64,000 nucleotides of DNA from Candidatus Babelota bacterium (GTDB lineage Bacteria; Babelota; Babeliae; Babelales; Vermiphilaceae): assembly GCA_018266085.1 (NCBI GenBank), contig JAFEAZ010000028.1:1-64000 (forward strand), written 5' to 3'. Positions within the stretch are counted from its first letter, which is position 1. Every line of letters begins with the position of its first letter. The notes under the pieces are model-generated. The model saw only the letters and a list, made by a program, of their open reading frames with translations, ran no database searches and had not been told where the DNA came from. Shown in pieces: positions 8,563 to 17,917 of this stretch. The translations under genes and the position numbers were made by a program.

Positions 8563-9642
8563 TTACTCTTCGCCACCAGAGCTAGAAGCGATCTCAGTGC
8601 CCGATTCTATCGCGGCACGAACTGCTGCTAAAACATGTGCGGCAAGCGTAGGATGCTCACGCAACTGCTGCAAAGCCTGGTCACGCCCTTGGGCAATATT
8701 AGACCCTTGGAACGCAAGCCAAGAACCAGCTTTAGTTATAATGTTATAATGAATTGCCGCATCAAGCAAATCGAGCTCCTTACTTATCCCTTCACCAAAC
8801 AGGAGATCAAGCTCAACGCGTCTAAATGGTGGCGCTACCTTGTTTTTCACCACTTTGACCGCAATTCTATTACCAAAATGAGTCTCATTCTTCTTAAGGC
8901 TTGCTATGCGACGCACATCAAGGCGCAAGGAAGCATAAAATTTAAGCGCATTGCCACCCGTTGTAGTTTCCTTTGGAGCAAAGGGCATAGCGCCAATATT
9001 TTGACGAATTTGGTTAATAAAAATAAGGACCGTCTTGGACTTGTGAACCACAGGCGTCAATTTGCGCAGCGCCTGCGACATAAGGCGAGCCTGAAGACCC
9101 ATATGGGAATCACCCATATCACCTTCAAGTTCTGCCTTGGGAACTAAAGCCGCCACGGAATCTATGACTATGACGTCAATAGCTCCTGAACGAACCAACA
9201 TTTCCGCAATATCAAGCGCTTGCTCACCCCAATCGGGCTGCGAAATAATGAGCTCGTCAATATTGATGCCCAAACTCGCACAGTGAGCTGCGTCAAGCGC
9301 GTGTTCTGCATCAATAAAAGCACACACCCCACCATTTTTTTGCGATTGGGCGATCACATGCAATGCCAATGTGGTTTTACCTGAAGATTCAGGCCCGAAA
9401 ATCTCGACTATTCTACCGCGAGGTAGCCCGCCGACACCAATTGCCTGGTCTATCAAAATAGACCCGGTTGAAACGGTCTCAACGCGGACATTCGAGGCCT
9501 TGCCCAGAAGCATAACGGCTCCTGAGCCGTACTGCTTGTCAATCTGAGAAAAAGTTACCTCAAGGGCCTTTTTCTTGAAGGTTCCTTCAGCTGCCTCAGC
9601 CTTTGCTGAGTGTGCCGACGTTGTTTTTGTTGTCATTGTCAT
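8563..9642 (-). CDS. recA: recombinase RecA
   Basis: The 359-residue RecA strand-exchange and SOS co-protease. It has Walker [12 protein letters not shown] (about 80-90), the Walker B region [12 protein letters not shown], loop L1 around [14 protein letters not shown], loop L2 around INQIRQNIG and a [15 protein letters not shown] segment, all standard. An Ala/Ser/Thr-rich N-terminal extension precedes the core. The start is nine bases after the ppiD stop with no obvious Shine-Dalgarno, so coupling to ppiD translation is possible. The Met at codon 3 is an alternative start. Confidence 0.97.
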   Translation of the reverse strand: MTMTTKTTSAHSAKAEAAEGTFKKKALEVTFSQIDKQYGSGAVMLLGKASNVRVETVSTGSILIDQAIGVGGLPRGRIVEIFGPESSGKTTLALHVIAQSQKNGGVCAFIDAEHALDAAHCASLGINIDELIISQPDWGEQALDIAEMLVRSGAIDVIVIDSVAALVPKAELEGDMGDSHMGLQARLMSQALRKLTPVVHKSKTVLIFINQIRQNIGAMPFAPKETTTGGNALKFYASLRLDVRRIASLKKNETHFGNRIAVKVVKNKVAPPFRRVELDLLFGEGISKELDLLDAAIHYNIITKAGSWLAFQGSNIAQGRDQALQQLREHPTLAAHVLAAVRAAIESGTEIASSSGGEE

Positions 9643-9651
9643 CTAACTATA

Positions 9652-11559
9652 TTATTGGCCACGCATATTATTAAGTAATGCATCATTTTGCTTTATTGTA
9701 GCATTTCTACGCGCAGACGCAATAAAACCGACAAGAGTTAGTTGCATACGTTCTTGCTGTAAGGAAGCGGCTAGAGATGATTTAGCCTCTTGGAATTGCT
9801 TCGTATCAAACTTTTCAAGAGCTTCAAGCTTGACTACAGAGCCCCCAGTTGCGGTTTGCCCGGCCGAAACGGCCCCAATCATTTCCAATTGTACCATTGT
9901 TTCAACAGGGATGCCGCTTTTTTTATAGCTCTCGATACTGGCGGTATCCGTCCCCTTGAGGTTCTTTACGGTTGTCACGCTGCCTTTGTACTGCTGAGCT
10001 AAACTGTGCAGATCCTCCGTGGCTGCTTTTGCCTTGATCTCCTGAAGCACAACCGCCAATTTTTTAGCCGCTTGGTCTTCAAAAAAGTCTTTGGCTACCC
10101 GAGATTCTACAGCAGAAAGCGCCGGTATACTGCTCGGCTCGATAGCAGTTACGACCGCTATGTACCCTTTGTCCTTCTCAATAAACAGGGTTGGCATGTC
10201 GAGTTGTAGACCAAAAAGACGCCCCGCCTGCACTGATGATTCCCGAGTAACATTTTTGTAAGGAATCATCACGCCGTGATGCTGGGCAACAAAAGCTTCT
10301 AATGCGTTCTTATCATTTTGACGCGCAATACGTTTACCCTCAAGTTCAAAAGCATCATTAAAGTGCTTCAGACTCAGCGCATCGATGATCTCTGTGCGCA
10401 CCGCAGTCAATGGTTTATACGTTTTAGAAGACCGTTTGACTAGTTGGAGAATCTCAAGACCATCCTTTGTCGTAATGATATCTGAGATTGCACCGGGAGC
10501 ATTTAACAGGAATGCCGCCTTATCGAATGCGCTCTCATGGGTCCCACGAGCAAATGGTTGCAACAAACCGCCATTGGCAGCTGAGGCTTTATCAAGCGAA
10601 TGCTCTTGCGCTTTCTTGGCAAAAAGCGTTGGGTCAACATCGAGCGCTGCTTTTAATGTCTGAGCTGTCGCTCGGTCCTCTGCGCCTACTAAAATTCTAC
10701 GGACCTGTATTTTGACAGGATCCTGCACAAACGCAGCCTCTTTATGTTTTTCGTAATAGCTTTCGATCTGCTTGTCGGTGAGCGCCGATGCGAAGGTTGC
10801 TGGCGTGAATTCCCAGACGGTCGCCGAGCGCTTTTCTGGCTCACTATAGTTCTTTTTGTGTAGATCGAAAAAAGCCTGGAGCGCTGGCTTTGAAGCGCCT
10901 GCTGCCTGTTCTGCCGCTACGAAATTACTTAATGGCAGCGTTAAAACACGAAACGACTTGCCAAGCATGCTGTTCTTGTATTCACTACGCAGTTCAAATG
11001 AGGGCGCATAACCCGCTATGAAAACCATCTGTTGTATAAGATCCTGACTCAACGCCTTGGCGACTTCATTGTCAAAATCAGCAATAGTCATACCTTTTTC
11101 GGACAAGATTTTTCTGAGCATACGCATATCGATACCGGTCTGCCAACTATAGGCGGGTAACGCATGGAGCTGCGCTAAAATCGGTATGATAAAGCGTGGA
11201 TCAGCAAGAGCGCTTTCTATAGAGCAGCCTGAAGCAGAAACCCTCGCTTTTTGTGCTGTTTGATCAAGCAGCTCTGCATACACGAGACCATCAAGCGTTT
11301 GGGTATAGAGAGCTTTTTGGTTGATCATGTTTGCCATAGGGCCATATTTTTGGCGAGCGATCTGTTCTTGTGTCTGAATCGCTCTCACGAATGTATTGTA
11401 GCCAATCTCTTGGTCATTTACTTTCAAAATCCACGGGCCACCGTTGGATGATTTTTGCATAACCCCAGGCAGACCTAGCGAGAGAATAACAAAGATAACA
11501 AATGCCCACATAAGGTATGCATGGGCCCCCATTATTTTGCTTCTGATGAGTGTTATCAT
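9652..11559 (-). CDS. ppiD: PpiD-like periplasmic prolyl isomerase/chaperone
   Basis: A 635-residue SurA/PpiD-type protein anchored by one N-terminal helix (about 15-33), with the rest in the periplasm. The region after the helix (VNDQEIGYNTFVRAIQTQ) is the SurA N-terminal chaperone fold. A parvulin-type PpiC domain lies at about 270-375 (IQVRRILVG, then GLLQPFARG and KDGLEILQLV). PpiD assists folding of outer-membrane and secreted proteins at the Sec translocon. This fits a genome with many exported proteins. Length is normal for PpiD. Confidence 0.88.
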   Translation of the reverse strand: MITLIRSKIMGAHAYLMWAFVIFVILSLGLPGVMQKSSNGGPWILKVNDQEIGYNTFVRAIQTQEQIARQKYGPMANMINQKALYTQTLDGLVYAELLDQTAQKARVSASGCSIESALADPRFIIPILAQLHALPAYSWQTGIDMRMLRKILSEKGMTIADFDNEVAKALSQDLIQQMVFIAGYAPSFELRSEYKNSMLGKSFRVLTLPLSNFVAAEQAAGASKPALQAFFDLHKKNYSEPEKRSATVWEFTPATFASALTDKQIESYYEKHKEAAFVQDPVKIQVRRILVGAEDRATAQTLKAALDVDPTLFAKKAQEHSLDKASAANGGLLQPFARGTHESAFDKAAFLLNAPGAISDIITTKDGLEILQLVKRSSKTYKPLTAVRTEIIDALSLKHFNDAFELEGKRIARQNDKNALEAFVAQHHGVMIPYKNVTRESSVQAGRLFGLQLDMPTLFIEKDKGYIAVVTAIEPSSIPALSAVESRVAKDFFEDQAAKKLAVVLQEIKAKAATEDLHSLAQQYKGSVTTVKNLKGTDTASIESYKKSGIPVETMVQLEMIGAVSAGQTATGGSVVKLEALEKFDTKQFQEAKSSLAASLQQERMQLTLVGFIASARRNATIKQNDALLNNMRGQ

Positions 11560-11610
11560 GATGCGAACAACCTTTCGGCATTGATGTGTGTAAGAGAGAA
11601 TTATCTATAT

Positions 11611-12252
11611 TTATAGGGTCACAATTTTGCTGTTAATGAGATGTTCTTGCTTTTCTAGTGTGGCGATCAGCTTTTCAAGTTCTGGTCGCGAGGTATACGG
11701 GATTGTACTAATTTGATACCAATGGATGATTCGTCCTTTTGCTGTTTTACTCGTACGCTGCTTAAGCTCTACAGGAAATCCGCGCTTAGTCAGGCGATTA
11801 AAATATGCCTGCGCCGACTTGTAAGAACCAAACCCAATAAGTGGTGCATAATAAAGCGCCGTTGACGTAGCAGCTTCTTGAGCTTCAACTTTCTCAGCCT
11901 CTGGCGCAACAACCGGCTCATCCTGTTTCGTTGGCGCTGGCACCGTCGGTTCTAATGGCTGAGCTGAAGGCTCGGCAGGATTCAACTTATCGGTATCGGC
12001 CTTATCACTATCAAGCTCGATACCTGTTTTCCCTTCATAAGAAGCGTACAGCGAGGAATAGATCTTGTCTGATATGGAATCCTGATCAAGCGCATGGCTG
12101 AATTGCTCTACCGCTTGGTGTTTACCAAGAAAATAGCCGGCCATAAAAACAAAAAAGAGTAACAATAATAATGCCGAAACTATCCAGGCCGTCTGTTTAC
12201 TATCAAATACGAGCTGATCATTTTGATCATTGCCAGGGCAACCGTTTTGCAT
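11611..12252 (-). CDS. SPOR-domain membrane protein
   Basis: A 213-residue bitopic protein with a short cytoplasmic N-terminus, one transmembrane helix (about 22-44), a Pro/Glu-rich linker (about 75-135) and a C-terminal SPOR-like domain (about 137-213, with YKSAQAYFNRLTKRGFPVEL and YTSRPELEKLIATL). SPOR domains bind denuded septal peptidoglycan, so a division-site role like FtsN or DedD is likely. It lies between miaA and ppiD in the same run. Confidence 0.78.
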   Translation of the reverse strand: MQNGCPGNDQNDQLVFDSKQTAWIVSALLLLLFFVFMAGYFLGKHQAVEQFSHALDQDSISDKIYSSLYASYEGKTGIELDSDKADTDKLNPAEPSAQPLEPTVPAPTKQDEPVVAPEAEKVEAQEAATSTALYYAPLIGFGSYKSAQAYFNRLTKRGFPVELKQRTSKTAKGRIIHWYQISTIPYTSRPELEKLIATLEKQEHLINSKIVTL

Positions 12253-12278
12253 AGCGATACTTCTTTGTTATAGGACCA

Positions 12279-13220
12279 TCATATGTATAAACTACTCAAC
12301 TGATGTAACAGATCATTAATATATAAATCATAATCAGTTCTCGTCAAGTCGACTGTTCTTGTTGTCACGCTGTATCGCACGTCCTGCGCCTCAGAAAGAC
12401 GCTTACAAAGCATACGCCAAAACGTATGTTGTCGCTTTGCATAGTGGCGTGTCTTTTTTTGAATAAGGGCTATAAGCTGCTGTCTATCCATACAGGATGT
12501 ATCATGCAACCAGGTCAAAATATCATTGTACCCTATAAATTTTTTCTGATACAAAAATGGCTCCCAGGGAGTATTTTGTAATGCAGCAACCTCATCAATA
12601 AAGCCTTGATCAAACATCTGCAGCACGCGATCATTAATCCGTTCGTACAGACTCTCTTTTTCTCGCGTCAGAAATATAATATGCGCATCACACAACGGTT
12701 CATAGGAGAGGGACAAGCTTGATGGTTTGCAAGCTGTCGACTGCCATACTGCCAATGCGCGAGCAATGCGATAGGTATCATGCGGATGGATTGCTTGAGC
12801 TCGCACCGGATCAATACCATATAATGCATCCCAAGACGCATCTGCCTGAAGATTATCTGGCACAGGAATTACGTCTGATGGCGCGCGAGGCGGGAAAAAA
12901 AGTGATTGTATATAGAACAAAGAGCCTCCAACCAAAACCGGAACTTTGCCTGCTGCCCAGATCTGCTTACAGAGCCTGTCAACATATGCGCGATAGCCAA
13001 CCACCGTGTACTGTTCAGGTGTTGTCAGCATATCGAATCCATGATGTGGTATCGCCAATGATCGCCAATCAGGCTTTGCCGTGCCGATGGTCAGCGGTTC
13101 ATAAAACTGTCCACTGTCAGCATTAATAATCTCGATCGGCATTCGATTGCCAAGATCAAGCGCTACGTGCGTTTTGCCTACCCCCGTGGGCCCTGTGATA
13201 ATAAAAAGCACTTGTTTCAT
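12279..13220 (-). CDS. miaA: tRNA dimethylallyltransferase MiaA
   Basis: Adds the isopentenyl group to A37 of tRNAs that read UNN codons. The 313-residue protein has P-loop GPTGVGKTHVALDL near the N-terminus, the substrate segment INADSGQFYEPLTIGTAKP, VGGSLFYIQSL and the C-terminal KKTRHYAKRQHTFWR typical of MiaA. It is the first gene of the run. Upstream lie an inverted repeat GTGACC-CGC-GGTCAC (13267-13281) and a REP-like element. Confidence 0.95.
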   Translation of the reverse strand: MKQVLFIITGPTGVGKTHVALDLGNRMPIEIINADSGQFYEPLTIGTAKPDWRSLAIPHHGFDMLTTPEQYTVVGYRAYVDRLCKQIWAAGKVPVLVGGSLFYIQSLFFPPRAPSDVIPVPDNLQADASWDALYGIDPVRAQAIHPHDTYRIARALAVWQSTACKPSSLSLSYEPLCDAHIIFLTREKESLYERINDRVLQMFDQGFIDEVAALQNTPWEPFLYQKKFIGYNDILTWLHDTSCMDRQQLIALIQKKTRHYAKRQHTFWRMLCKRLSEAQDVRYSVTTRTVDLTRTDYDLYINDLLHQLSSLYI

Positions 13221-13411
13221 GGTGTGTCACTCTATTGTTAACATGCAGCGAGGATTTTGCACTTGTGTGACCCGCGGTCACTACGCAACCTCTTACTAGA
13301 GACAGTGTAGCAGCTTAGAGGCAGGTCAGCTACCCAAACAATGGGTTAGCGAGTCCATGTAAAGTCGCGCATCTTAACAAGCCTATTGACTGAGAATACC
13401 ACTCTCTTCGA

Positions 13412-13440
13412 GTCATCCCCGCTCAAGGCGGGGATCCATC
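13412..13440 (+). repeat. REP-like palindrome copy 1
   Basis: GTCATCCCCG then CGGGGATCCA form a stem of about seven pairs around a short loop, in the CarD-miaA intergenic region. It matches the dispersed family seen at 19980, 50347, 56596 and 56763. Confidence 0.8.
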
Positions 13441-13503
13441 ATGCAAAAACAAATAACTATCGTAAGAAAAATGCACTTTTGCCATCTTTTCAAAGATAAG
13501 CCA

Positions 13504-14064
13504 TTACATACTCATGCTTGACGTTTGTGTTATTTTACCTTTTACGCTAGGAACAACCTTAGTAGTATCCGTATTTTTAAATATTGATCGTAATCGCTCG
13601 ATTACCTTCGCCTCATCGGCATGCGTAACCATTGAGATCTCTTCTATCAACAAAAACTCCGTCTGATCGAGCAGATTTTTTTCACCAAATGACAATTCTT
13701 TATTGGCGGATATATGTCTGAGATCTCGATATATTTTACAGATCTCACGTATGTTACCGGTGCGAATTTTGCACTGGTACTCTTTGTTGCGCTTATTCCA
13801 GTTGGTGACACACGCTTCATGAAGCGGTTTTGCAACGGGCTCTGACAAGATAGCAAATGTATCATTAATATGTTCTATGGAGCTTAACTTGCGAATGCCG
13901 GCACAAATTACCGAATCAACAGGAACGAGAATGGTCATTTTTTTATTAAAAAATTCAAGCTCAAAAAAACGCGCGTTTGAACCTGCTATATTTTTTTCGA
14001 TGATGCGGCATATTCTTGCTACACCGTGACCAGGGTAGACGACTTTTTCGTCAAGGGAGAACAT
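13504..14064 (-). CDS. CarD/CdnL-family transcription regulator
   Basis: A 186-residue CarD-like protein. The N-terminal RNA-polymerase-interacting domain (about 1-60) starts FSLDEKVVYPGHGVARI, with FFNKKMTILVPVDS following. The C-terminal helical part includes REICKIYRDLRHI and ELSFGEKNLLDQ, as in CarD proteins that stabilise open complexes at rRNA and other promoters. GAGGG lies seven bases upstream of the ATG. It is a single gene, separated from miaA by 283 bases that contain a REP-like element. Confidence 0.9.
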   Translation of the reverse strand: MFSLDEKVVYPGHGVARICRIIEKNIAGSNARFFELEFFNKKMTILVPVDSVICAGIRKLSSIEHINDTFAILSEPVAKPLHEACVTNWNKRNKEYQCKIRTGNIREICKIYRDLRHISANKELSFGEKNLLDQTEFLLIEEISMVTHADEAKVIERLRSIFKNTDTTKVVPSVKGKITQTSSMSM

Positions 14065-14160
14065 ATTCGTCCCTCTCTATGAAAGCGCTTAGCCTCAGAA
14101 GGGCTTCTATCCGGTATCACGTAGAATACCATGGTTCTGTTTTTTTTAAAAGAAGCTTTT

Positions 14161-15381
14161 CTATCTGCTTGGAAAAAGGAGTATTCTAGCATGTTTTAAA
14201 AAGGTTGTGAAAAAGGAGCCGACAACCACGGGAGCGGACCACCAATAGCTCGCAAACCATTCTTTCCAACTGAGTGAACTATCTTTTAAAGCATATTCTT
14301 GCGCTAACGTGTCATACTGCTCAACGACATCATCGAGCAGATCGAGCAGTTCTGCTACCGGCAAGTTTGCTATCGTCTCATATACAAGCAACAGATCTTT
14401 TGGATCGACACCCTTTTTTTCTAAAGCATACATATCTACAATGTGACGATACGCAAGGCAGAGTATAAGGACATATTCTCGTACGGTATGCGTATCATTA
14501 ATAAAATCATAGGCGGTCAACTGGGACCATAGATCAAAAAGAGGAGCCACTGTCTGCTGTTTGACAAGTGCGCTGATGCATGCTCGTATCACTGGGCTGG
14601 CAAGCCTATCAATAATGGTAGCATCAAAGGTAAAATTAATCCTTCCCTTTTGCCCAGATAGTATAAACATGGCCTTTAAGAGCCGCTGTATATAATATAA
14701 TCTCATAGTATTATCGGTTGCTATGGTCTCCATCTCCTCTTGACCCAAAAGATGATGTACCGTTCCTATATTCTCTTCTAGAGAGTGGGACGATAACGCG
14801 TAAGGGAATGGTTGTATTATATGCTGAGAGGTTAATGCAGCATTGAGCTCGTGACAATCTACCGTAGGACATAAGTTTCTGTACTGTCGGCAGGCGACCT
14901 GAGAAGTCTCAAGTAGCGGCATGAGATCGGTCGACTGATCATGTTGAGCGCACGAGCGCAGCTGTGCATCGATCATGCGTACCGCCGAATCAGATTCTGT
15001 ACGCAACGAAAGAATAAGATCTTTGTATAAGAGCAGAATAGCCGTGAGTATCTCTTTTATAAATTGCTTATCTTCAACAAAGCGATACGCAAGAAAGCAG
15101 CTCCACAGTTTATAAAAAGGCATCGTCGATTGCGTATTTTCCATAGTTGCAAAGGTACGCTTAACAAGGGGGTCTCTAAATAGATCGGCGCTATTTTTTG
15201 GCAGATGCAAAGATCTCTTCTTTTGGTACGCCGCAACCAACGTTGCAACCGGTTTTTCAAGGCGCATAATCATATAATAACGCTGTTCAATCGCAGTAAT
15301 CAGCTCTGTTGATGCCACAACAGTTTGTGTGCAGATACTTATCAGTACGACTCCCGTATAAATTAACGTTTTCAGCATCAT
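14161..15381 (-). CDS. exported repeat-family protein A (two modules)
   Basis: Function unrecognised. A 406-residue protein with a signal peptide (about 1-24) and two divergent copies of a helical module of about 95 residues. Each module starts with an R-[LY]-Y-x-[IM]-x-RL motif (about 33 and 222) and ends with PL/PF-x-x-LW-x-x-x-x-AY-x-F-x-x-D. The same module occurs in the two plus-strand genes next door. The C-terminus has a Trp-rich stretch then a hydrophobic helix (about 375-395), a possible membrane anchor. AAGGA lies eight bases upstream of the start. Envelope location is inferred. Confidence 0.7.
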   Translation of the reverse strand: MMLKTLIYTGVVLISICTQTVVASTELITAIEQRYYMIMRLEKPVATLVAAYQKKRSLHLPKNSADLFRDPLVKRTFATMENTQSTMPFYKLWSCFLAYRFVEDKQFIKEILTAILLLYKDLILSLRTESDSAVRMIDAQLRSCAQHDQSTDLMPLLETSQVACRQYRNLCPTVDCHELNAALTSQHIIQPFPYALSSHSLEENIGTVHHLLGQEEMETIATDNTMRLYYIQRLLKAMFILSGQKGRINFTFDATIIDRLASPVIRACISALVKQQTVAPLFDLWSQLTAYDFINDTHTVREYVLILCLAYRHIVDMYALEKKGVDPKDLLLVYETIANLPVAELLDLLDDVVEQYDTLAQEYALKDSSLSWKEWFASYWWSAPVVVGSFFTTFLKHARILLFPSR

Positions 15382-15490
15382 ACAAAGATCCTTTCAGTTG
15401 GCCGAAAATCTCTTCAAGAAAGAGCTCACTCTACGCAGATCTTGCTATATCATCTCCTGCTTGCGTACAGTATTACAAAGAGTGTTACCT

Positions 15491-15506
15491 AAAAGCTATA
15501 GCTTTT
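15491..15506. promoter_or_regulatory. 16-bp perfect palindrome between divergent paralogs
   Basis: AAAAGCTATAGCTTTT is a perfect inverted repeat 25 bases before the plus-strand family gene and about 110 bases before the divergent family gene. It is a candidate operator for the shared control region; no regulator is identified. Confidence 0.35.
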
Positions 15507-15530
15507 TATTCTCTGTTGTATGTGGGTGGT

Positions 15531-16190
15531 ATGAAGCGATCACACCTATTTTTTATGGCTCTCGCATGGGGCTCGCAGGTGAGCATGGCAAGCGTTGAAA
15601 GCGAGCAACTGAAGGAACTATCAACTGACCGTGTTTTTTATCGTTTTTATTTATTGCAGCGCCTGAAACCGGTCGTAGATCTTTTTTTGCATATCATCAA
15701 TGAAAAAACGCTGCAAGAGAGTGACTCGTTGAAATACATCTGCAGTTTCCAAGAAGCACAGCTTAACCTGTTTGTGCACCCGCTGGTAAAAAAAGCGGTT
15801 CTTCACATATGCGCACACCATGACAGCAAAGCATTGATGCAACTTATAACCAGCTTGCGCAACTATCGTTACATTCATGATGATGCCTATGTGCAAGAAG
15901 TGGTTCATGTCCTTGTGATGCTGCATGAAAATATCATTGCCACCATCTGGCAACCGACTCTATCACCTCAAGCAGCTCCTGCTTCTGATGAGCATCTTCT
16001 GCCGAAAGGTGGTGACGCAACACTCGAAACGATCCTAGAAAAACTTGATACGTTATCCGATAAGCTTGAGCAACTGCATCATCAACAAGCCGCCACCAGC
16101 CAAAGTTCATGGAAGCTCCCGCTATCTTGTATCGGTGCAGCGGCGAGCGCCATTACATGGTTGTGGTACCATCTGAGTATACCATCATGA
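15531..16190 (+). CDS. exported repeat-family protein B (one module)
   Basis: Unrecognised exported protein. I start at the ATG at 15531 because it opens a signal peptide (MKRSHLFFMALAWGSQVSMA); the longer ORF to 15309 overlaps the divergent gene. It has one copy of the module (FYRFYLLQRLKPVVDLF, then the NYRYIHDDAYVQEVV end), a coiled-coil stretch (about 160-190, LEKLDTLSDKLEQLHHQ) and a C-terminal hydrophobic helix after SSWKLP. Protein A has a similar order. Its stop overlaps the next gene's start as ATGA, so the two genes are translationally coupled. Confidence 0.68.
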   Translation: MKRSHLFFMALAWGSQVSMASVESEQLKELSTDRVFYRFYLLQRLKPVVDLFLHIINEKTLQESDSLKYICSFQEAQLNLFVHPLVKKAVLHICAHHDSKALMQLITSLRNYRYIHDDAYVQEVVHVLVMLHENIIATIWQPTLSPQAAPASDEHLLPKGGDATLETILEKLDTLSDKLEQLHHQQAATSQSSWKLPLSCIGAAASAITWLWYHLSIPS

Positions 16191-16954
16191 TGAAACCCTC
16201 TGCGCGACTGTTCGCTTCTCTTTATCTGCTTGCAAGCTGCAGTAATCATACGCACGACATACCAGAATCGCCACGCCTGGCTGAGGCGGTACTTAAGCGC
16301 TTATACACCATTGCGCGCCTTGAAAAAATAGGTACGCTCTTCTTTGTTACTCCCTATGCTCAGCACAACCTTCTGCCACGAGTAGCGGCACTGATGCCTG
16401 TGCTCAAGCATGATCGTATCCGATTGGCAGTTGCTCGAGCGTATGAAACAGCAACCATGCAACCGCTGCATAAACTGTGGCAGGAGCTGTGCGCCTATCG
16501 GTTTCTCGGCGATGAGCTGTTTGTAGAGGAATTTTCACGGATACTGTACACTCTCCTTACACACCCCAAGGGAGAGCGTGCGCCAAACAGCCTGAGCATA
16601 GCAGAACAAAAACTAGACGTGCTGGCTATTACGCACCGTTTTTATCTGATACAACGGCTGCGTCATGCCGTTGCTGTTTGTTGTGCCGCTCACGACAAAG
16701 CTGATCCAGCACTAACGGTGATGCTTGCTCTCTGGGCCGATATACAACAGTATAAAAATATAGATACAATCAATGCATGCTTTGGCATCTGCTATTCGAT
16801 TATTGGGCTTTTGGAAGTGGAAGACGGTCGCCATAATGCTGACCACCAGACTCTTGCCGCTGATCATGCAGCTGTTGAAAAGCTCTTGACCTTTATAGAT
16901 GCCCTTGTCGACAGAGGTAACCTTCTATCAGAACGGTGTTGCGCTTCATATTAG
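16187..16954 (+). CDS. lipoprotein repeat-family protein C
   Basis: Unrecognised lipoprotein of 255 residues. The start at 16187 overlaps the previous stop by four bases and opens a lipoprotein signal with the lipobox LLASC (Cys about 19). One full module follows (LKRLYTIARLEKIGTLFF to QPLHKLWQELCAYRFLGDELFVEEF) and then a shorter second copy (HRFYLIQRLRHAVAVC, about 145 onward). Together with the two neighbours it forms a three-gene paralog cluster. Lipidation suggests outer- or inner-membrane attachment facing the periplasm. Confidence 0.68.
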   Translation: MMKPSARLFASLYLLASCSNHTHDIPESPRLAEAVLKRLYTIARLEKIGTLFFVTPYAQHNLLPRVAALMPVLKHDRIRLAVARAYETATMQPLHKLWQELCAYRFLGDELFVEEFSRILYTLLTHPKGERAPNSLSIAEQKLDVLAITHRFYLIQRLRHAVAVCCAAHDKADPALTVMLALWADIQQYKNIDTINACFGICYSIIGLLEVEDGRHNADHQTLAADHAAVEKLLTFIDALVDRGNLLSERCCASY

Positions 16955-17269
16955 ACCATAGCAGGCTGTGTTAAGTATTACAGGCCCTTAAGCTCCTAAG
17001 GGCTTCAGAAATTCGCTCATTTTTAGGCCTCACCAGGGAATAGGCCTTTTGACTCCTTCTCAATTTTGTGAGTCAATGGTTATAGAGCCCCAAAGCCTCA
17101 TACGTCTTGAGCTAGGACAGGCTGTTGCAAAAAGACATAATTAGCGTACAATTAGAATAAATACTTAGGAGTCAGTGTCACGCATGGGGCGCAATATCCT
17201 TAGTAGTATAATATAACGGAAAAGAATATCTGTCAGTTCAACTCAATTACATGAACCTTGGAGGTTTCA
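16955..17269. other. 315-base intergenic region
   Basis: Contains a small hairpin (about 16983-17002, GCCCTTA...TAAGGGC). A TATAAT at 17207-17212 could be the -10 of the next gene, although no good -35 is visible. No gene is seen. Confidence 0.4.
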
Positions 17270-17791
17270 ATGAAAAGAAGCATATTATTGTCGATCACCC
17301 TATCACTCAACCTGTTTGGATCCGATTACATTCCTGGCCAGCCTGACAATGTAGGCGATATTATGCTGCACCCAGCAGCTGCGGCAGAGATTGGAAAAAT
17401 CACAAAATTGTTAGAAGCGCCAGAAGTTGATAAATTTCTATTTAGAATCAAAAATAAAAAAAATTCCGAAGTTTCGACGGATTGTAATCTTGCTCCATAT
17501 GGGGATCCTCAGTTCTTAGAGAATATGTCGGAACTAGCACGTAACCTATATACAAAACTAAAAGAGGAAGAGATTACGGTTTGCAATCAACGCGCCGCCG
17601 CATATGATGATGCAGCATGTGCTCATGCGCAATTTAAAAGGTCAAGCGCATATCTTGTGGGTCTGCACTATGAAACAATGGGACAGGTGGTTAAGCGCCA
17701 ATATTGGTTTGAGTCCGAAGCAAAGAAGCTAAACACCCTAGCAGAGAAAATTGAAGCTAGTAAAGACGGCCAGTCTTTCTCTAAACCGTAA
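17270..17791 (+). CDS. small exported protein, unknown function
   Basis: A 173-residue orphan. The ATG at 17270 has GGAGG five bases upstream and opens a signal peptide (MKRSILLSITLSLNLFGS). The mature part is mostly helical, with two Cys (in STDCNLAP and EEEITVCNQ) and a His/Tyr-rich segment. No domain was recognised. A terminator follows directly, so it is monocistronic. Confidence 0.65.
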   Translation: MKRSILLSITLSLNLFGSDYIPGQPDNVGDIMLHPAAAAEIGKITKLLEAPEVDKFLFRIKNKKNSEVSTDCNLAPYGDPQFLENMSELARNLYTKLKEEEITVCNQRAAAYDDAACAHAQFKRSSAYLVGLHYETMGQVVKRQYWFESEAKKLNTLAEKIEASKDGQSFSKP

Positions 17792-17826
17792 AAAACTCCT
17801 CAAGTAACTACGGAAACCGAAATTAT

Positions 17827-17869
17827 AAAAGAGCCTGCTAGGACAAGCATTTCCCGGCAGGCTCTTTTT
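17827..17869 (+). terminator. rho-independent terminator
   Basis: AAAAGAGCCTGC pairs with GCAGGCTCTTTT around an 18-base loop, followed by a T-run. It ends the 17270 gene. Confidence 0.88.
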
Positions 17870-17917
17870 GTGGTATCTTAAAAACTATAGCAGTCTTTAG
17901 TTTTATAGGATACCACA

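Noticed and set aside
13221-13503. Possible tRNA in the miaA-CarD gap
   Set aside because: It has inverted repeats but no T-loop GGTTCRANNCC or acceptor pairing.
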